Shown here in pieces: positions 34,205 through 45,251 of a stretch of DNA of 64,000 nt (within the stretch, counting starts at the first letter, position 1; the number at the start of each line of letters is the position of its first letter). The position numbers were made by a program, and so were the translations under genes. Location of the stretch: contig NC_003070.9 in assembly GCF_000001735.4 (NCBI RefSeq), positions 4,464,001 through 4,528,000 of the forward strand, read 5' to 3'. The DNA is from Arabidopsis thaliana. Its lineage: Eukaryota > Streptophyta > Magnoliopsida > Brassicales > Brassicaceae. The notes beneath the pieces are model-generated. The model made no database searches and was not told where the DNA came from. It was given only the letters and a program-made list of their open reading frames with translations.

Positions 34205-35632
34205 AGCTGCTTCATAAATAATTCACCAGCAGATTCTGTGAATGTTTGTCTGCTTTACTCCATTTCTATTACTGACTTTAGGGTTCTTGAGTACACACAG
34301 TGTAAGCTAGGCTTGATGTAGAAGTCATATTATTATTCAGACAAATTAAAGAAAAAAAGTATGTAGAAGTTTGATTTTTTTTTCATATTATTTTCTGTTA
34401 ACTCAAGCATTAAATTCCACAGAAAAGTTCCGGATTATCAATCGTCTAATTGTCAAGTTATCATTTTTTATAAGCTTTTATTCCACTCAAGAGCTTAAGT
34501 TCTAGATGAAACACATGATAATTAAGTTTTGTCTACTTTATGATGTGTTTTATTTTTTATAAATTAGTTAATAATATTTAAAATTAGACATGAATAGATA
34601 AACCTTCTTTTGGGTAAAATACACAAAATCATTTTCTTAAATTACTCAAAACAAATATCTTTCATTACTCTTTGGTTTTGGAGTAATGTAAGATATTCTG
34701 TTGTTAATAATAAAGGAAAAAACTTTCATGGGAAAAAAAAATATATATATATATCTTTCATATGTTCTACAAAATACATTATTACATTTATAGCTTGTTG
34801 TATAAACGCACTAAAAAAACATGTAAAAGAAAAAAGTTTGTTAAGACAAACTGTTGACATCACGGTGAAGCTCTTCTTTCATTTTTTCTTCTTCTATCGG
34901 ATAAGAAAGAGAACATCCCGAGTCTCGACGAATACGACTCTCTTCCTCCGATCTCATCAAAAACTCTTTCGCTAAAGCTCTGTTTCTGGGCGTTCAAACA
35001 ATTCCGGAGTTTGTCGGATTCTCAACTTCCGTATACGGAGAAGGTCGAGCAACAAGTAGTCAAAGTAAGCAAGCGTAGTTTTTTCTCTCTGTCTTTTTCT
35101 TTCCGATCCTCAATTTCACGAGGCAATCAATTCAATTCTATTCAATTCGATGTTCTTACTCTCTCGTTGAACTGTAACTTTCCTCGTAGATCTAGTTTGT
35201 TTCTTTTCCGATTTTGTAAGAACCCTAATGTTTATAGATTTCTCGGAAAGGGTTAAAATTTGTGTAGCCCCTTCATTGTAAGTCACACTATGTATGTAAT
35301 TTGATCTCTTCTATATGTATTTATGAAATCTTGTAACACCCTTGTTTAAAAAATCGAGCTAGATCCCAAATTTTTCAGATCTGTAATCTAAAGTTCCTCT
35401 TTTTTATTTTAATTCGGACATATTGATAATGGCTTGTAACAAAGTCTCAGCCTAATTGAATTGGCAGAGTTGTAATTTCTTTGAAAAGATGTATTTTTTT
35501 TTTAAGTTGGTCATGTAAAAAAGCAAGCAAGGATATTGTGTAGAATGTTGTTATTTGTAATTTTCTGTGGAAGGATGTATTGTTACAGTTTTTTAATCTT
35601 CTTGTATTTTCTGGCCAGTTTGTATAAATTCA
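34205..35632. other. ARP3 3' flank and leader of the RRM protein gene
   Basis: 34205-34860 is AT-rich 3' flank with a short AT dinucleotide run at 34739-34755. From about 34880 the base composition is that of a leader. A likely leader intron runs from about 35065 (AAA|GTAAGC) to 35618 (GGCCAG), 14 bp before the start codon. The block at 35010-35045 resembles part of the ARP3 leader. Confidence 0.55.
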
Positions 35633-37354
35633 ATGACTGAAGAAAACGATTATGGAGGTAATCAGAAGATACTTCATCAAGGAAGTGGAACTATACCTGC
35701 TCTAGCGGATGAAGAACTGATGGGAGACGATGATGAGTATGATGATTTGTATAGCGATGTTAATGTTGGTGAGAGTTTCTTCCAAGCTCATAATCAGCCT
35801 CAACCACCAGCTCAGGTCAATACGAGTAATGCAAGTCTTCAAGCTCAGAATAGTCATGTTGCTGCTGAACCGAGGATGGGAATTGTATCTGGAGGTACAG
35901 TTGAAGGGAAGTATCGAAATGATGGGGGGCATAATGGAATCAGTGGACCAGACACAAGATCAGATGTTTATCCACAAGCATCTTCTTTTGGAGCAAAAGG
36001 GTTGAATATTGATATCCAATCCAACAAAATCGCTCAACAAGGATCAACGACTGTTGTGTTAAACAATCATGGTTTTTCGGGGAATGCGGTAAATGTGCCT
36101 GAGATGCCTGTCCATAACTCCTATGGTGCTCCTCCTCAAGGTGCTCAGCAGATTCCTGTTAGCCAGATGAGTGTGAATCCAAATGTTATGATGAACAAAA
36201 GCCCTACGCAGTCATTTGTTGTGGACAATGGAAACACCATGCTTTTTGTTGGAGAGTTACACTGGTGGACGACGGATGCAGAGATTGAGAGTGTTCTTTC
36301 TCAGTATGGAAGAGTCAAAGAGATCAAGTTTTTCGATGAGAGAGTTAGTGGCAAGTCTAAAGGGTATTGTCAGGTTGAATTCTATGATTCAGCTGCTGCA
36401 GCCGCTTGCAAAGAAGGAATGAATGGTTTCATTTTCAATGGTAAAGCATGTGTTGTAGCCTTTGCCTCTCCTGAAACACTGAAGCAGATGGGAGCTAATT
36501 TCACAGGGAGGAACCAAGGACAAAACCAAATTCAAAATAGAAGGCCTCTGAATGAAGGAATGGGAAGAGGTAACAACAACAACAACAACATGAATACACA
36601 AAATGGAGATGGTGGAAGAAATTACGGTAGAGGGGGATTTGCGCGTGGTGGCCAAGGAATGGGCAACCGTGGAGGTGCTTGGGGTGGTGCAATGAGAGGT
36701 AGAGGGGTAAACAACATGGCTAGTGGTTCTGGTGCTGGACCGTATGGGCCTGGACTAGCGGGTCCTGCATTTGGTGGTATGATGCATCCACAGGGTATGA
36801 TGGGAGCTGGTGGGTTTGATCCAACGTTCATGGGTCGGGGTGCTGGTTATGGAGGGTATTCAGGTATTGCCTACCCTGGGATGCCTCATTCTTATCCAGG
36901 TGTTAATGCAATGGGAATGGTTGGGATTGCTCCTCATGTCAATCCAGCCTTTTTTGGCACGGGAATGGGAACAATGGGTAGCTCAGGGATGAATGGAGTT
37001 CATGCAGCAGCGATGTGGAGTGAGGCTAATGGAGGTGGTGGTGAAGAGGGTGGTTCTGAATATGGTGGGTATGAAGATGAAACCCAAGAGAAAGAAGAAA
37101 AGCCATCACGAGATAAAGAACGGGCTACCACAGAACGTGACTGGTCTGAGAACAGTGGTGACAGAAGACACAAGAGTCACCGTGAAGAGAAAGATAGTCA
37201 CCGTGAGTATAAGCAGCAGAGAGACCGTGATTCTGATGAGTTTGATAGAGGACAATCTAGCTTGAAATCTCGAAGCAGATCAAGAATGTCCGAAGATGAT
37301 CATAGATCCAGGTCAAGAGATGCAGACTATGGAAAGAGGAGACGAGGTGACTGA
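35633..37354 (+). CDS. RRM protein of the CFIm68/CPSF6 type
   Basis: Probable subunit of the pre-mRNA cleavage factor Im, acting in poly(A)-site choice in the nucleus. One coding exon, 573 residues. The N-terminus has an acidic DDDEYDDLYSDV segment like the CPSF6 N-terminus, followed by a Gln/Asn/Ser-rich linker. One RRM spans residues about 203-278, with RNP2 LFVGEL at 204-209 and RNP1 KGYCQVEF at 243-250. The middle (about 300-470) is Gly/Met/Asn-rich, low complexity and probably disordered. The C-terminus is a charged RS/RD/RE domain ending KRRRGD, which would bind SR proteins. A long leader intron probably precedes it. I recall this locus (At1g13190) as one of two Arabidopsis CFIm large subunits, but I am not sure which name applies. 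Confidence 0.93.
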   Translation: MTEENDYGGNQKILHQGSGTIPALADEELMGDDDEYDDLYSDVNVGESFFQAHNQPQPPAQVNTSNASLQAQNSHVAAEPRMGIVSGGTVEGKYRNDGGHNGISGPDTRSDVYPQASSFGAKGLNIDIQSNKIAQQGSTTVVLNNHGFSGNAVNVPEMPVHNSYGAPPQGAQQIPVSQMSVNPNVMMNKSPTQSFVVDNGNTMLFVGELHWWTTDAEIESVLSQYGRVKEIKFFDERVSGKSKGYCQVEFYDSAAAAACKEGMNGFIFNGKACVVAFASPETLKQMGANFTGRNQGQNQIQNRRPLNEGMGRGNNNNNNMNTQNGDGGRNYGRGGFARGGQGMGNRGGAWGGAMRGRGVNNMASGSGAGPYGPGLAGPAFGGMMHPQGMMGAGGFDPTFMGRGAGYGGYSGIAYPGMPHSYPGVNAMGMVGIAPHVNPAFFGTGMGTMGSSGMNGVHAAAMWSEANGGGGEEGGSEYGGYEDETQEKEEKPSRDKERATTERDWSENSGDRRHKSHREEKDSHREYKQQRDRDSDEFDRGQSSLKSRSRSRMSEDDHRSRSRDADYGKRRRGD

Positions 37355-37777
37355 GAAAGAACCTCCCATGTTCTTCGTCTCTTTAGATGCCATTTTAAGT
37401 TACTCTCTACTATATCTATCTCTTTATATCATCAAAATATTGGATACAATGTTTCTCTATACTTTATTTACTGATAGTCAGTCTTTGGAGACTAGCATAT
37501 ATATATGTAAACTATGTTTTGTTTTATTGATGGTTCTATTTGTTATTGTCAATCATTACAGCTTCTAGAATGTCGTTTGGTTAAGATGAAATGAGATCTT
37601 TATTCTTTGCTGCATTCAAGCTTTTTTTTTTTCTCGCAATTTGACAATTATTAAGTATGTAAAAACTGAGAGCTTTGGCATTTGCATCATATCATCCAAA
37701 AGCCTTAACACAGTTTTACATTCTATACAATACATTTACCATCTAAAAATCTGTACAAAGTTTTGTTTGTCCAGATT
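37355..37777. other. Convergent spacer between the RRM gene and the RING gene
   Basis: 3' flanks only, with a T-run at 37622-37633. Nothing else seen. Confidence 0.7.
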
Positions 37778-39347
37778 CTATAGCAGATTTGAGTACTCAT
37801 AGTAAACCACAAAGAGAGCTTCTGGGTAATCCTTGGGAAGGCTATTGATGTAGAGATAGAATCTGAACAAATCTTCCCTTGAAGCCGTCCTTGTATCCAC
37901 CACATCGTTATCACCCGCAAGCACCCACAAGTCCTCTGAGTTCACTCTCTTCATGCTGCCTCGACAAAACGGGCATGACTGAGACTTCAAGTTCCTGCAG
38001 ATTTGAGAATCAACGAGATTCAGTAAATGCATCAGGTCAAAAAGGTCTAAAAACTAAAAAGTGTGTGTGTGTATATACCAATTGCGATAGCATTTGATGC
38101 ACATAGAATGGCAACAATTAGGCAACACCATTTTGGTGCAAGTTTCTAAACAGATACCGCATTCTTCTTCACGCTCTAAACCGGCATTGCTGAATCTACT
38201 ACTACGAGCCTCTTTTGTTATCTTCTTACTGAGTCTTTTAAGGTCAAACCCGATGTCTGTGGTTTCCAACTCATCTAAGTTGCTGTGTAATAGCTGCAGT
38301 GATGGTAGTATCACACCTATAAAACACAAAACATTAAGGACAAAGATGGAGACACAAACAGACTCATATTAATCATTCAACATCATTCCCATTGTAAATA
38401 CCCGCAATGTCTCAATCGAAAACCTTTTAAAGGAATGACCATGTCCACAAAAAGCTTTAGCCAAAAACATGAATATTATAACATTAGTGATCGATTGTTA
38501 CGGGTTTGCTTACCATAGAACTCACTAATCGTTGCTTTCCTTCCGTGCGTGGTAAGCTTAGGTTGTCCATCAGACTGGACCTATTCAAGCAAATATGACA
38601 ACAAATTGAGAAATTTCAGCCACCAAAGAAAAAAAGCTTATAGTCAAGACATCGATATCCCCATTAAAAGATGGCATTTTGAGATCAAATAAGACTTAAA
38701 AAACTAACCTTGTAGACAAGAACATGAAAGAGGTTTAAGTAGCGAGGAATAAGACATGAGGAAGAAAGATCAATCCACCGGAGCAAGAAGAGTAATAATG
38801 AAGCAAAGTTACTATGAACCAGTTTCATCTGAAGCCGCACATTGTTCTTCCCCATTGGAATTGCTTCTGCCCTGAAAAGATATAAACCTCAAAGTTCTCA
38901 TACACAATTCATCGAACACAACATGTGCAATAACAAAGTTTAGGGACCTTGAGCCAAAACAAAAACAAAAAAGCTACTAAATTTGCTTAAATTAGAATAT
39001 CAAAACCAACAACAACTTTCCAGAATGTTCTATTTGTGAAAGCTTTCTAAAACTAAACTAAAAATTTATCGGAGTTTCCTAAAATAACCCAATTTTGATG
39101 AGAAGAGATTACACACAGAGAAGAGAATGACCTAAAATTATCATCTGGGTTTTCAATTTTTTCACTAACTATACTCTTATAGCTCAACTAATCAAACAAT
39201 TTTAAACTAAAGTCTTAAACTTTAGAAGAAACCCAGAAAAAGGACTTACAAAGAATTAGCGTGTTGAACATCAGCTTCCAAAACCTTCAAAGATTCATAG
39301 TACGAAGAAGATGAAGAAGACGAAGATATCGCCAACTGATTATACAT
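37778..39347 (-). CDS. Small RING-finger protein, probable E3 ubiquitin ligase
   Basis: From the 5' end, exons are 39250-39347, 38709-38871, 38514-38580, 38079-38316 and 37778-37994, giving 260 residues with all phases closed. The N-terminus has a serine run after MYNQLAI. The middle (about 40-130) is helical with hydrophobic stretches (FASLLLFLLRWIDL). The RING lies in the last third: CGICLETCTKMVLPNCCHSMCIKCYRNW, split by the last intron, then SCPFCRGS. The ligand spacing C-x2-C, C-x-H-like and CPFC fits a C3HC4-type RING. The tail is unusual in being long after the RING (about 60 residues, YEALF-like hydrophobic end). No substrate can be inferred. I believe this is At1g13195. Confidence 0.88.
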
Positions 39348-41086
39348 ATCTCTCTCTCTAATTGTGAGATTACAACAAAGAGGAATCGATTGAAGAAAAT
39401 TCCCAGAAATATAAGAAGAACGAAAGAGAATAAGATGCTAAAAGTGAAGGAGGGATTGGTCTGATTGATCGGAAAAAGGCAAGAACCTAAAAGACAAAAC
39501 AAAGAAGCTATAAACACCGTAAGAACACAAGTCTCACTTCTTCTTCTCTCTCTCTCTCTCTTTGCTTTTTGCCTTTTTGATTCTTTGTTTCCGGTTGCTA
39601 GCTTTTTATTTATATATTAATCATGTTTGAAGAAAAATTCGTCTTCTTCTTAATGACAAAATTAATATGTTTTTTTCCTTGTTTAATAAGCTAATTAATT
39701 ATAAACTTTGAGTTGAGATGGCTTTTTGTATGTGAATGAATATGAACTTTTTAATTATTTCAAAGTGAATGAATATAGGTTTAATAGTCGCTTTCATTCA
39801 AATTGTAACAGCTTTTGGAATAAATACCTAAAGTGAATATAGACAAAACAAAAACCCAAAGTGGAAGAACGCGTGTACTTTGCCTCACTAATAAAACATG
39901 TTTTCCGTAATTCAAGAATAAACCCAATATTATTCTATGGTCTAAAAGAAGACATGCGCACAAAAAATATAACTTAAGTTCAAAATTATTTGAATCGAAA
40001 CTAAATTTAGTTTGTATAAAAGCCTACTTTGATCTTTTAATAATTTTATAACGAAATTAAGTATAAAGTTTGGTTATCTTTTGTTAACAAGTTCCTGACT
40101 TTAGGACTCATATAAAATTTTCTTGGTCAATAACAAATACTTTGTCAATACTAAACTGTTTTTCGAAATAACAAAGAGGTATCATCGGTGAAACAAACAA
40201 ACTTAGGTTACCAAACTCAAATGCACAAAAAACTAATCTAAGTAAAAAAAAAAAGCATGTTGTAGTACCTATATATTCAGTTAAATTTTTAAATTATCCA
40301 ATATTTTTAAATTTTATTATTACTGCTAAAAAATATTTTAATTCGATAAAACATTCCCTATACGAACAAATGGAAAAAGATTTAAAGTAAAATCAAATAG
40401 AGATGTTTTTTCGGGTAGCCAAAGAAAGCCAACTAACATATAACAAGTGGACACCACATCAACGAAACTACTCCCAACAAGGTCTATCCAACAAGATATA
40501 TCAACACCGGATTGTCTTTATAGAGGCTTCAAAGAGACATGTATTAGTCATTTAATCTTCATATGGGTCTTACGAGTCCAACTCCTGGACACAACGTACA
40601 TTCGCTAGCAAAGCATCTCAAACGTGCATAGAATTCTCTACGGGACAAACCAAACACCAACGAGCATTGAGAGACGCGTCGACCATGCAAAAGCACATCT
40701 CCAGACTCCAGACATACATGACACTCCACTCCACATAAGCTACTTGGACGGAATGACAACCATCGATGTCACGTCCCATCCACATAAACAACACTAAATA
40801 GACTACTATTTTACAGGTAGCGCAACCCAGTCAAACCACCATAAACCAAATCTACTAACTTCAAATTTATAAATAAAATAATAAATTCTACTAACTTGGA
40901 TTATGCATGTGTCATCTTCAGTCATATCCTAGGAACGAAGCCGATAGAGAGTATGAAATCTATCAAAACCAAAAAGCCACAAGATGAAAAAGTGTTCAAA
41001 GATCGAACTTGAGAACCAAATTTGTCTGTACGACAGTGCTAAGAGACCTCTTATTGTGGAGATCTAGTCATTTTCCAAGTATGGAT
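39348..41086. other. Spacer with low-copy-looking patches, no supported gene
   Basis: 39541-39565 is a CT-rich tract in the RING-gene leader. 39600-40430 is AT-rich. 40440-40800 is noticeably more GC- and A/C-rich, with stops in all frames that I checked; it might be an old transposon piece but carries no diagnostic ends. 40860-41086 is AT-rich. Confidence 0.45.
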
Positions 41087-41315
41087 GCAAGCAAATAAAA
41101 AGTCTTCAAAAGGAGTAGTAGTAGTAGTAGGGTTTTTTATAGATAAGATATCAAACTTTGAAAATAAGTAACTTTCTGTAAGCACACGGATGTCTGTAAA
41201 AGATTTCGAGAGACTTTGTTAGGTGATCATATTTTACGAGACCGCGGAAACGGCGATGTGAGAGCAGGATCTTCTAATTCTTGCAAACCGCCACAGGTGT
41301 GGATGGCTCAACCAT
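41087..41315 (-). pseudogene. F-box C-terminal fragment, copy of the At1g13200-type gene 3' end
   Basis: Read on the minus strand from 41315, it gives VEPSTPVAVCKN, a stop, KILLSHR, then GLVKYDHLTKS and AYRKL. This matches VEPATPVAVCKNKKILLSHR and GLVKYDPLTKS at the end of the intact F-box gene, with a Lys codon turned into TAG and indels near the end. The 3' flank with the AGT trinucleotide run is also shared (41087-41135 with 43171-43220). It is therefore a direct duplicate of 43171-43399, about 2.1 kb away. Confidence 0.8.
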
Positions 41316-41471
41316 ATATAGTTGTGTTTGAGTTTCCTTTTTTTCTCAAGATGATTGGTTGTATTAATTGAGATAAGTTAATCTTAATTCTATCCATGTA
41401 AAACAAGAAAATTTGTGGTGACATGTTAATCATTAAAATGGTTATCTAAAAAGACGTGCTAGATATTTTCC

Positions 41472-41714
41472 GTGAACGGGACGCTCTATTGGCTCACAGG
41501 AGAACATAACGGCAAAACCAAGGTAATAGCTTTTGGGTGTGGTTCGGCCAGTGTGATATGCAAGACCAACAAGATCCTCATTTCGCATCGTTATTCCGAG
41601 GGTCTAATGGAGTATGATCCCCAAACAAAATCTTTCGTTTCACGAATTTTTCTCTATGAAAGAGTTGCTTCTTATTTCCAAAGTTTGATATCTCATGTCT
41701 ATGAAAGAGTATGA
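41472..41714 (+). pseudogene. Inverted F-box C-terminal fragment
   Basis: An 80-residue open frame: NGTLYWLTGEHN resembles NGSVYWFTEPYN of the intact F-box gene. CKTNKILISHRYSEGLMEYD resembles CKNKKILLSHRYSRGLVKYD, and YFQSLISH is identical. About 120 residues between the first and second blocks are absent, so it is an internally deleted remnant with no F-box. It faces the previous fragment on the opposite strand. The first ATG-like codon is not the original start. A second, poor copy of GAGTATGATCCCC follows at about 41706. Confidence 0.8.
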
Positions 41715-43220
41715 TCCCCCAAATAAAAAATTTGCTTTTTCACTCATCTCGAGAATCATACAATTTGTTATAAAGAAAAAAAAAACAGAAACACATTCAA
41801 ATTCATCCGTTTCATAAAAAATATCGTTTTGGAGTCTTTTTCTTTCAAAAAGGATGGCGTTTTACATTTTCAATGCAATTTTAGTAATATCCAAAATTGT
41901 TGATTTTATTTGCTTCTCTTTGGACCTCGCTCTCCACTACTTTTAGATCCTCAGCTATTCGCTTGATCATGTTCTCGTCGTATTTCTAGCAGCGGCAAAG
42001 TACTTATCTATCATTTTATCATCCCACCTATTGTTGACATTTTTCTTTATTTTTTCTTGCAAACAGTTTTATTTTACTATAGAAATGAGATTATGTAAAG
42101 AAGTGAAGAGGGAAGGATGCGTTTATAGATGAATCAACATAAAGAGGGGAAATCAACGTAAAGAGGGGAATGGCAATGGAAAAGCTTGAAGAACATGTAA
42201 ACTTCTTTTAGTTGATTCATTTTCCTAAAACTAATTAACATTATGTGGTTTAATGTCTCAAATTCAAGTCTATATTATGTATATAATGAAAAAAATGATT
42301 ATGTTTTGCTTATATATTGCTCATGTTTTGCTATCTTTTTTTTTACTTATTTGATCAAATTGAATTCCTTTATTCTAATTTTTAATTTTATAATGAAATA
42401 GTTAACAAGAAAAAAAAAAGAGAATGAAAAAAAGAAAAAAAAAAGATATTATTTGTAGTGGTAACTTTATTAGAGTAACAAAAAGAGAAGAAGAAGTGTG
42501 AGCGAATGTAAAATAAAACCCATTTATCATTACTAATTTTATTTTCTTGCTGATTTGTATTTTATGCATCATTCACAGTATCCAAGTTAAGTAATCAGAG
42601 AGAGAAAGAGGATAGTTCCGGAGAGCGAAGTTCAGAGGGAGGCAAGCAAGCTTGGATACCCGAAGAAGAAGAACAACAACAACAAGAAGGGAAAGGGAAG
42701 CTTCAAGAACAAGTAAACTTTTAAAAAAAGTTTGATTATTATGCATATGCTTTTTCGTTTCTGGTTTATGGTTTGAAAAAGACTCAGAATATTATGGTTA
42801 ATTTGTATGAAAGACTAAGAAGAGTTTATGGTTGATTTGAATACTCGTACATTTATGGTTTGTATGGTTTATGAATGAAGAAGACTGGTAGTTAATTATT
42901 TATGATTTTTATATGACTCCTATTTGCCTTGAGGATATGATTTGCGCAGGACTATATTTTTGTAAATCTAAATATAATATAATTTGTTTAGTAGATTAAC
43001 TATATATGACCTTATTATAAATGTACAACCCTTTTTATTATGATTAAGATGTCAGTACAAATTTCTTGTATTACATGGATAGATTATATATATTAACTTA
43101 ACACAATACAACCAATTCTTTGGAGAAAAAAGGGAAACTTACACACTCTATATATATAGTGCAAGCTGCAAGCAAATAAAAAGTCTTTGAAAGGTGTAGT
43201 AGTAGTAGTAGGTTTTTTTT
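41715..43220. other. Spacer between F-box fragments and the F-box gene
   Basis: Mostly AT-rich. A 19-bp near-tandem repeat (AATCAACATAAAGAGGGG-type) lies at about 42132-42168. A GC-richer patch at 42596-42718 could be a coding remnant. The block ending in AAGCTT-AAGAACA-GTAAACTT occurs twice, near 42178-42209 and 42695-42722. Confidence 0.5.
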
Positions 43221-44528
43221 TTATAGATGAGATATCAAACTTTGAAAATAAATAACTTTTCTGTAAGCGGTAGGATGTCCGGAAAAAAAATCGATAGATT
43301 TTGTTAGGGGATCGTACTTTACCAAACCTCGGGAATAGCGATGTGAGAGAAGGATCTTCTTATTCTTACAAACCGCGACGGGTGTGGCTGGCTCAACCCT
43401 ATCCTTCTTGCTCCAATCAAATTGATCACGCTTCTCAGTCCGAGAAGAAGGACAGGAAACCAAGTCTATGCTAAAAATCTTTTCCCATGTGTCTTCTGAT
43501 GGTTTCAACCTCCAAATATCTTGGATCATAGTATCTTTCTCCCTTTTCGACATACACAAACTATTATCCAGAGTGCACATGTCAATATGGTGAGGATCTG
43601 AACCAGCAATAGCCGGATTAATCTTAGGCAGCAACCGGAATGTTTCGGTCTGAATATCAAAAGCCACTACTTCGATTCTTTCATTATATGGTTCTGTAAA
43701 CCAATAAACCGACCCGTTTGCAGATGCTGGCTTTTGGTAATAGAATATCTGATGACTTGGAGTGCAAGCCAAGTACCTCCAAGCATTTTTCCTAAAGTCA
43801 AAAATCTCGCACTTTGTGACTCCCACGTTTGGACTCGACGCATCAACAATGTACTTATCACAATTGTACAACCACACTAATTTGTAATCGGTGGCCTTCA
43901 CGAATGCTAGATGAAAGATTGATTTCATCACTACATTCCACTCACGTTCAGTGGGGTTAAACTTGTGGATCAAAATCTGAAACCCTGCCGGAGGAAGTAG
44001 GCGGAGCCACCGTGTAGCCGGATTCACTACATATACGGAATGTGATTTTGGGGAATGGATGCAGAAAAGGCCATCACAGCTTTCAGATATGTAGATCCAG
44101 TTGAAGAACCCTTGAGGGAAATTGAGACGAGTAAAGGATAGAAGAGAAGCCGATTCCAAGCAGAATAACCTAAAACCAATGTCAGTGTCTGGACGAATCC
44201 CGGTTCCTCTTATGGGATCTTCTTCTCCTACGAGCATGACCTTGGGATGATCCACGAAGGCTTTCTTAGCGATCGTCAAGTGTCTCTCTTCAAAACTGCG
44301 AGATTCGATCGTCGATCTCCATTGTTTCGAGAGAGACTTGAGTCGGATTAGGGCTTTAACCGGAAATCTTAAAAAGATCTCCTCTAGCACGTCGTTTGGT
44401 AATGATGATGGAACCATTAGTACTCGCTTCTCGTTTCTTCTTCTTCTTTTCCTTAGTCTTCTTCCTCTGTTTCTCTTTCTTTGTAATGATGATGATGCAA
44501 TCACCTCTCGCTTCTCTGCGTCCTTCAT
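43221..44528 (-). CDS. F-box protein with F-box-associated domain
   Basis: Probable substrate adaptor of an SCF ubiquitin ligase. The ATG at 44528 gives 435 residues; the open frame continues upstream to a GTG but has no earlier ATG. After a very basic N-terminal stretch (about residues 16-35, many Arg and Lys) the F-box spans about residues 41-80: VPSSLPNDVLEEIFLRFPVK, then RLKSLSKQWRSTI. The rest matches the F-box-associated type-1 region typical of the large Arabidopsis family: FNWIYISESCDGLFCI, VVNPATRWLRLLPP, EIFDFRKNAWRYL and NGSVYWF. One exon, as usual. Target unknown. Two broken relatives of its C-terminus lie 1.5-2.1 kb downstream. I believe this is At1g13200. Confidence 0.92.
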   Translation of the reverse strand: MKDAEKREVIASSSLQRKRNRGRRLRKRRRRNEKRVLMVPSSLPNDVLEEIFLRFPVKALIRLKSLSKQWRSTIESRSFEERHLTIAKKAFVDHPKVMLVGEEDPIRGTGIRPDTDIGFRLFCLESASLLSFTRLNFPQGFFNWIYISESCDGLFCIHSPKSHSVYVVNPATRWLRLLPPAGFQILIHKFNPTEREWNVVMKSIFHLAFVKATDYKLVWLYNCDKYIVDASSPNVGVTKCEIFDFRKNAWRYLACTPSHQIFYYQKPASANGSVYWFTEPYNERIEVVAFDIQTETFRLLPKINPAIAGSDPHHIDMCTLDNSLCMSKREKDTMIQDIWRLKPSEDTWEKIFSIDLVSCPSSRTEKRDQFDWSKKDRVEPATPVAVCKNKKILLSHRYSRGLVKYDPLTKSIDFFSGHPTAYRKVIYFQSLISHL

Positions 44529-45251
44529 CCTATGTGTTGAACAAAAATCTCTTTCGTCGTATATATGACCTAAATTTAAACCATCGATAATAGGGATCTC
44601 GTAATTAATCCCCACGAGTCACGCTTGGAAAGAAAAATCAAAAGAAAAAATGGAACTAAATCAATCATTTAAATCTCTAGATCTCTCAGAATTTGGAATC
44701 AATTTTCAATATGTAAGGTTTTCTATTCTACTAAATGTACTAAATAGAATACAGAAATATAACTTCTTTTTTAGCAAGTGGCGATTGTATACATTATATG
44801 TAAAGATTACTTTCCTATTGTTAAGGTGTACATATTTATAACAAGTTTCTATCTATGAGATAAAAAAAAATACATGGAACGTTGTTATTAAAGTATAGAA
44901 ACCATCTACCGTATAAAAAAACTAAAAGGAACAACATTCTTTGTAGTTACATCTCTTATGACTAAGTCAAGAAAAATGGCTTGCGATTAATCAATGACAA
45001 AAAGTGTAGATGTTAAAAAAAGATGAAGAGTATATATATATCAATTATAAATACAATTAAATTGAAAGACAAATCGTGATCTACAAGAAAAAAAAGCTAC
45101 ATACAAATAAGTATACGAGTGAAGCGAACCCTTTTTGATGACTTTTCAGGCAAGCAATCACAACATATAAAAGAGCCCTAGCTTTCCCCAGATTGATAGC
45201 TATATATACAAGTACATATGCACAAACGCTGAGACATTCCTACACTTCTCT
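44529..45251. other. F-box promoter and ALA11 3' flank
   Basis: AT-rich. The first 100 bp upstream of the F-box start extend the open frame without an ATG. Nothing else seen. Confidence 0.6.

Noticed and set aside
40440..40800. Possible Helitron fragment
   Set aside because: Only base composition suggests it; no TC start, CTRR end with hairpin, or coding remnant was found.
44529..44615. N-terminal extension of the F-box protein to 464 residues
   Set aside because: The extension begins at GTG, with no ATG upstream of 44528; the 435-residue form starts at a normal ATG.
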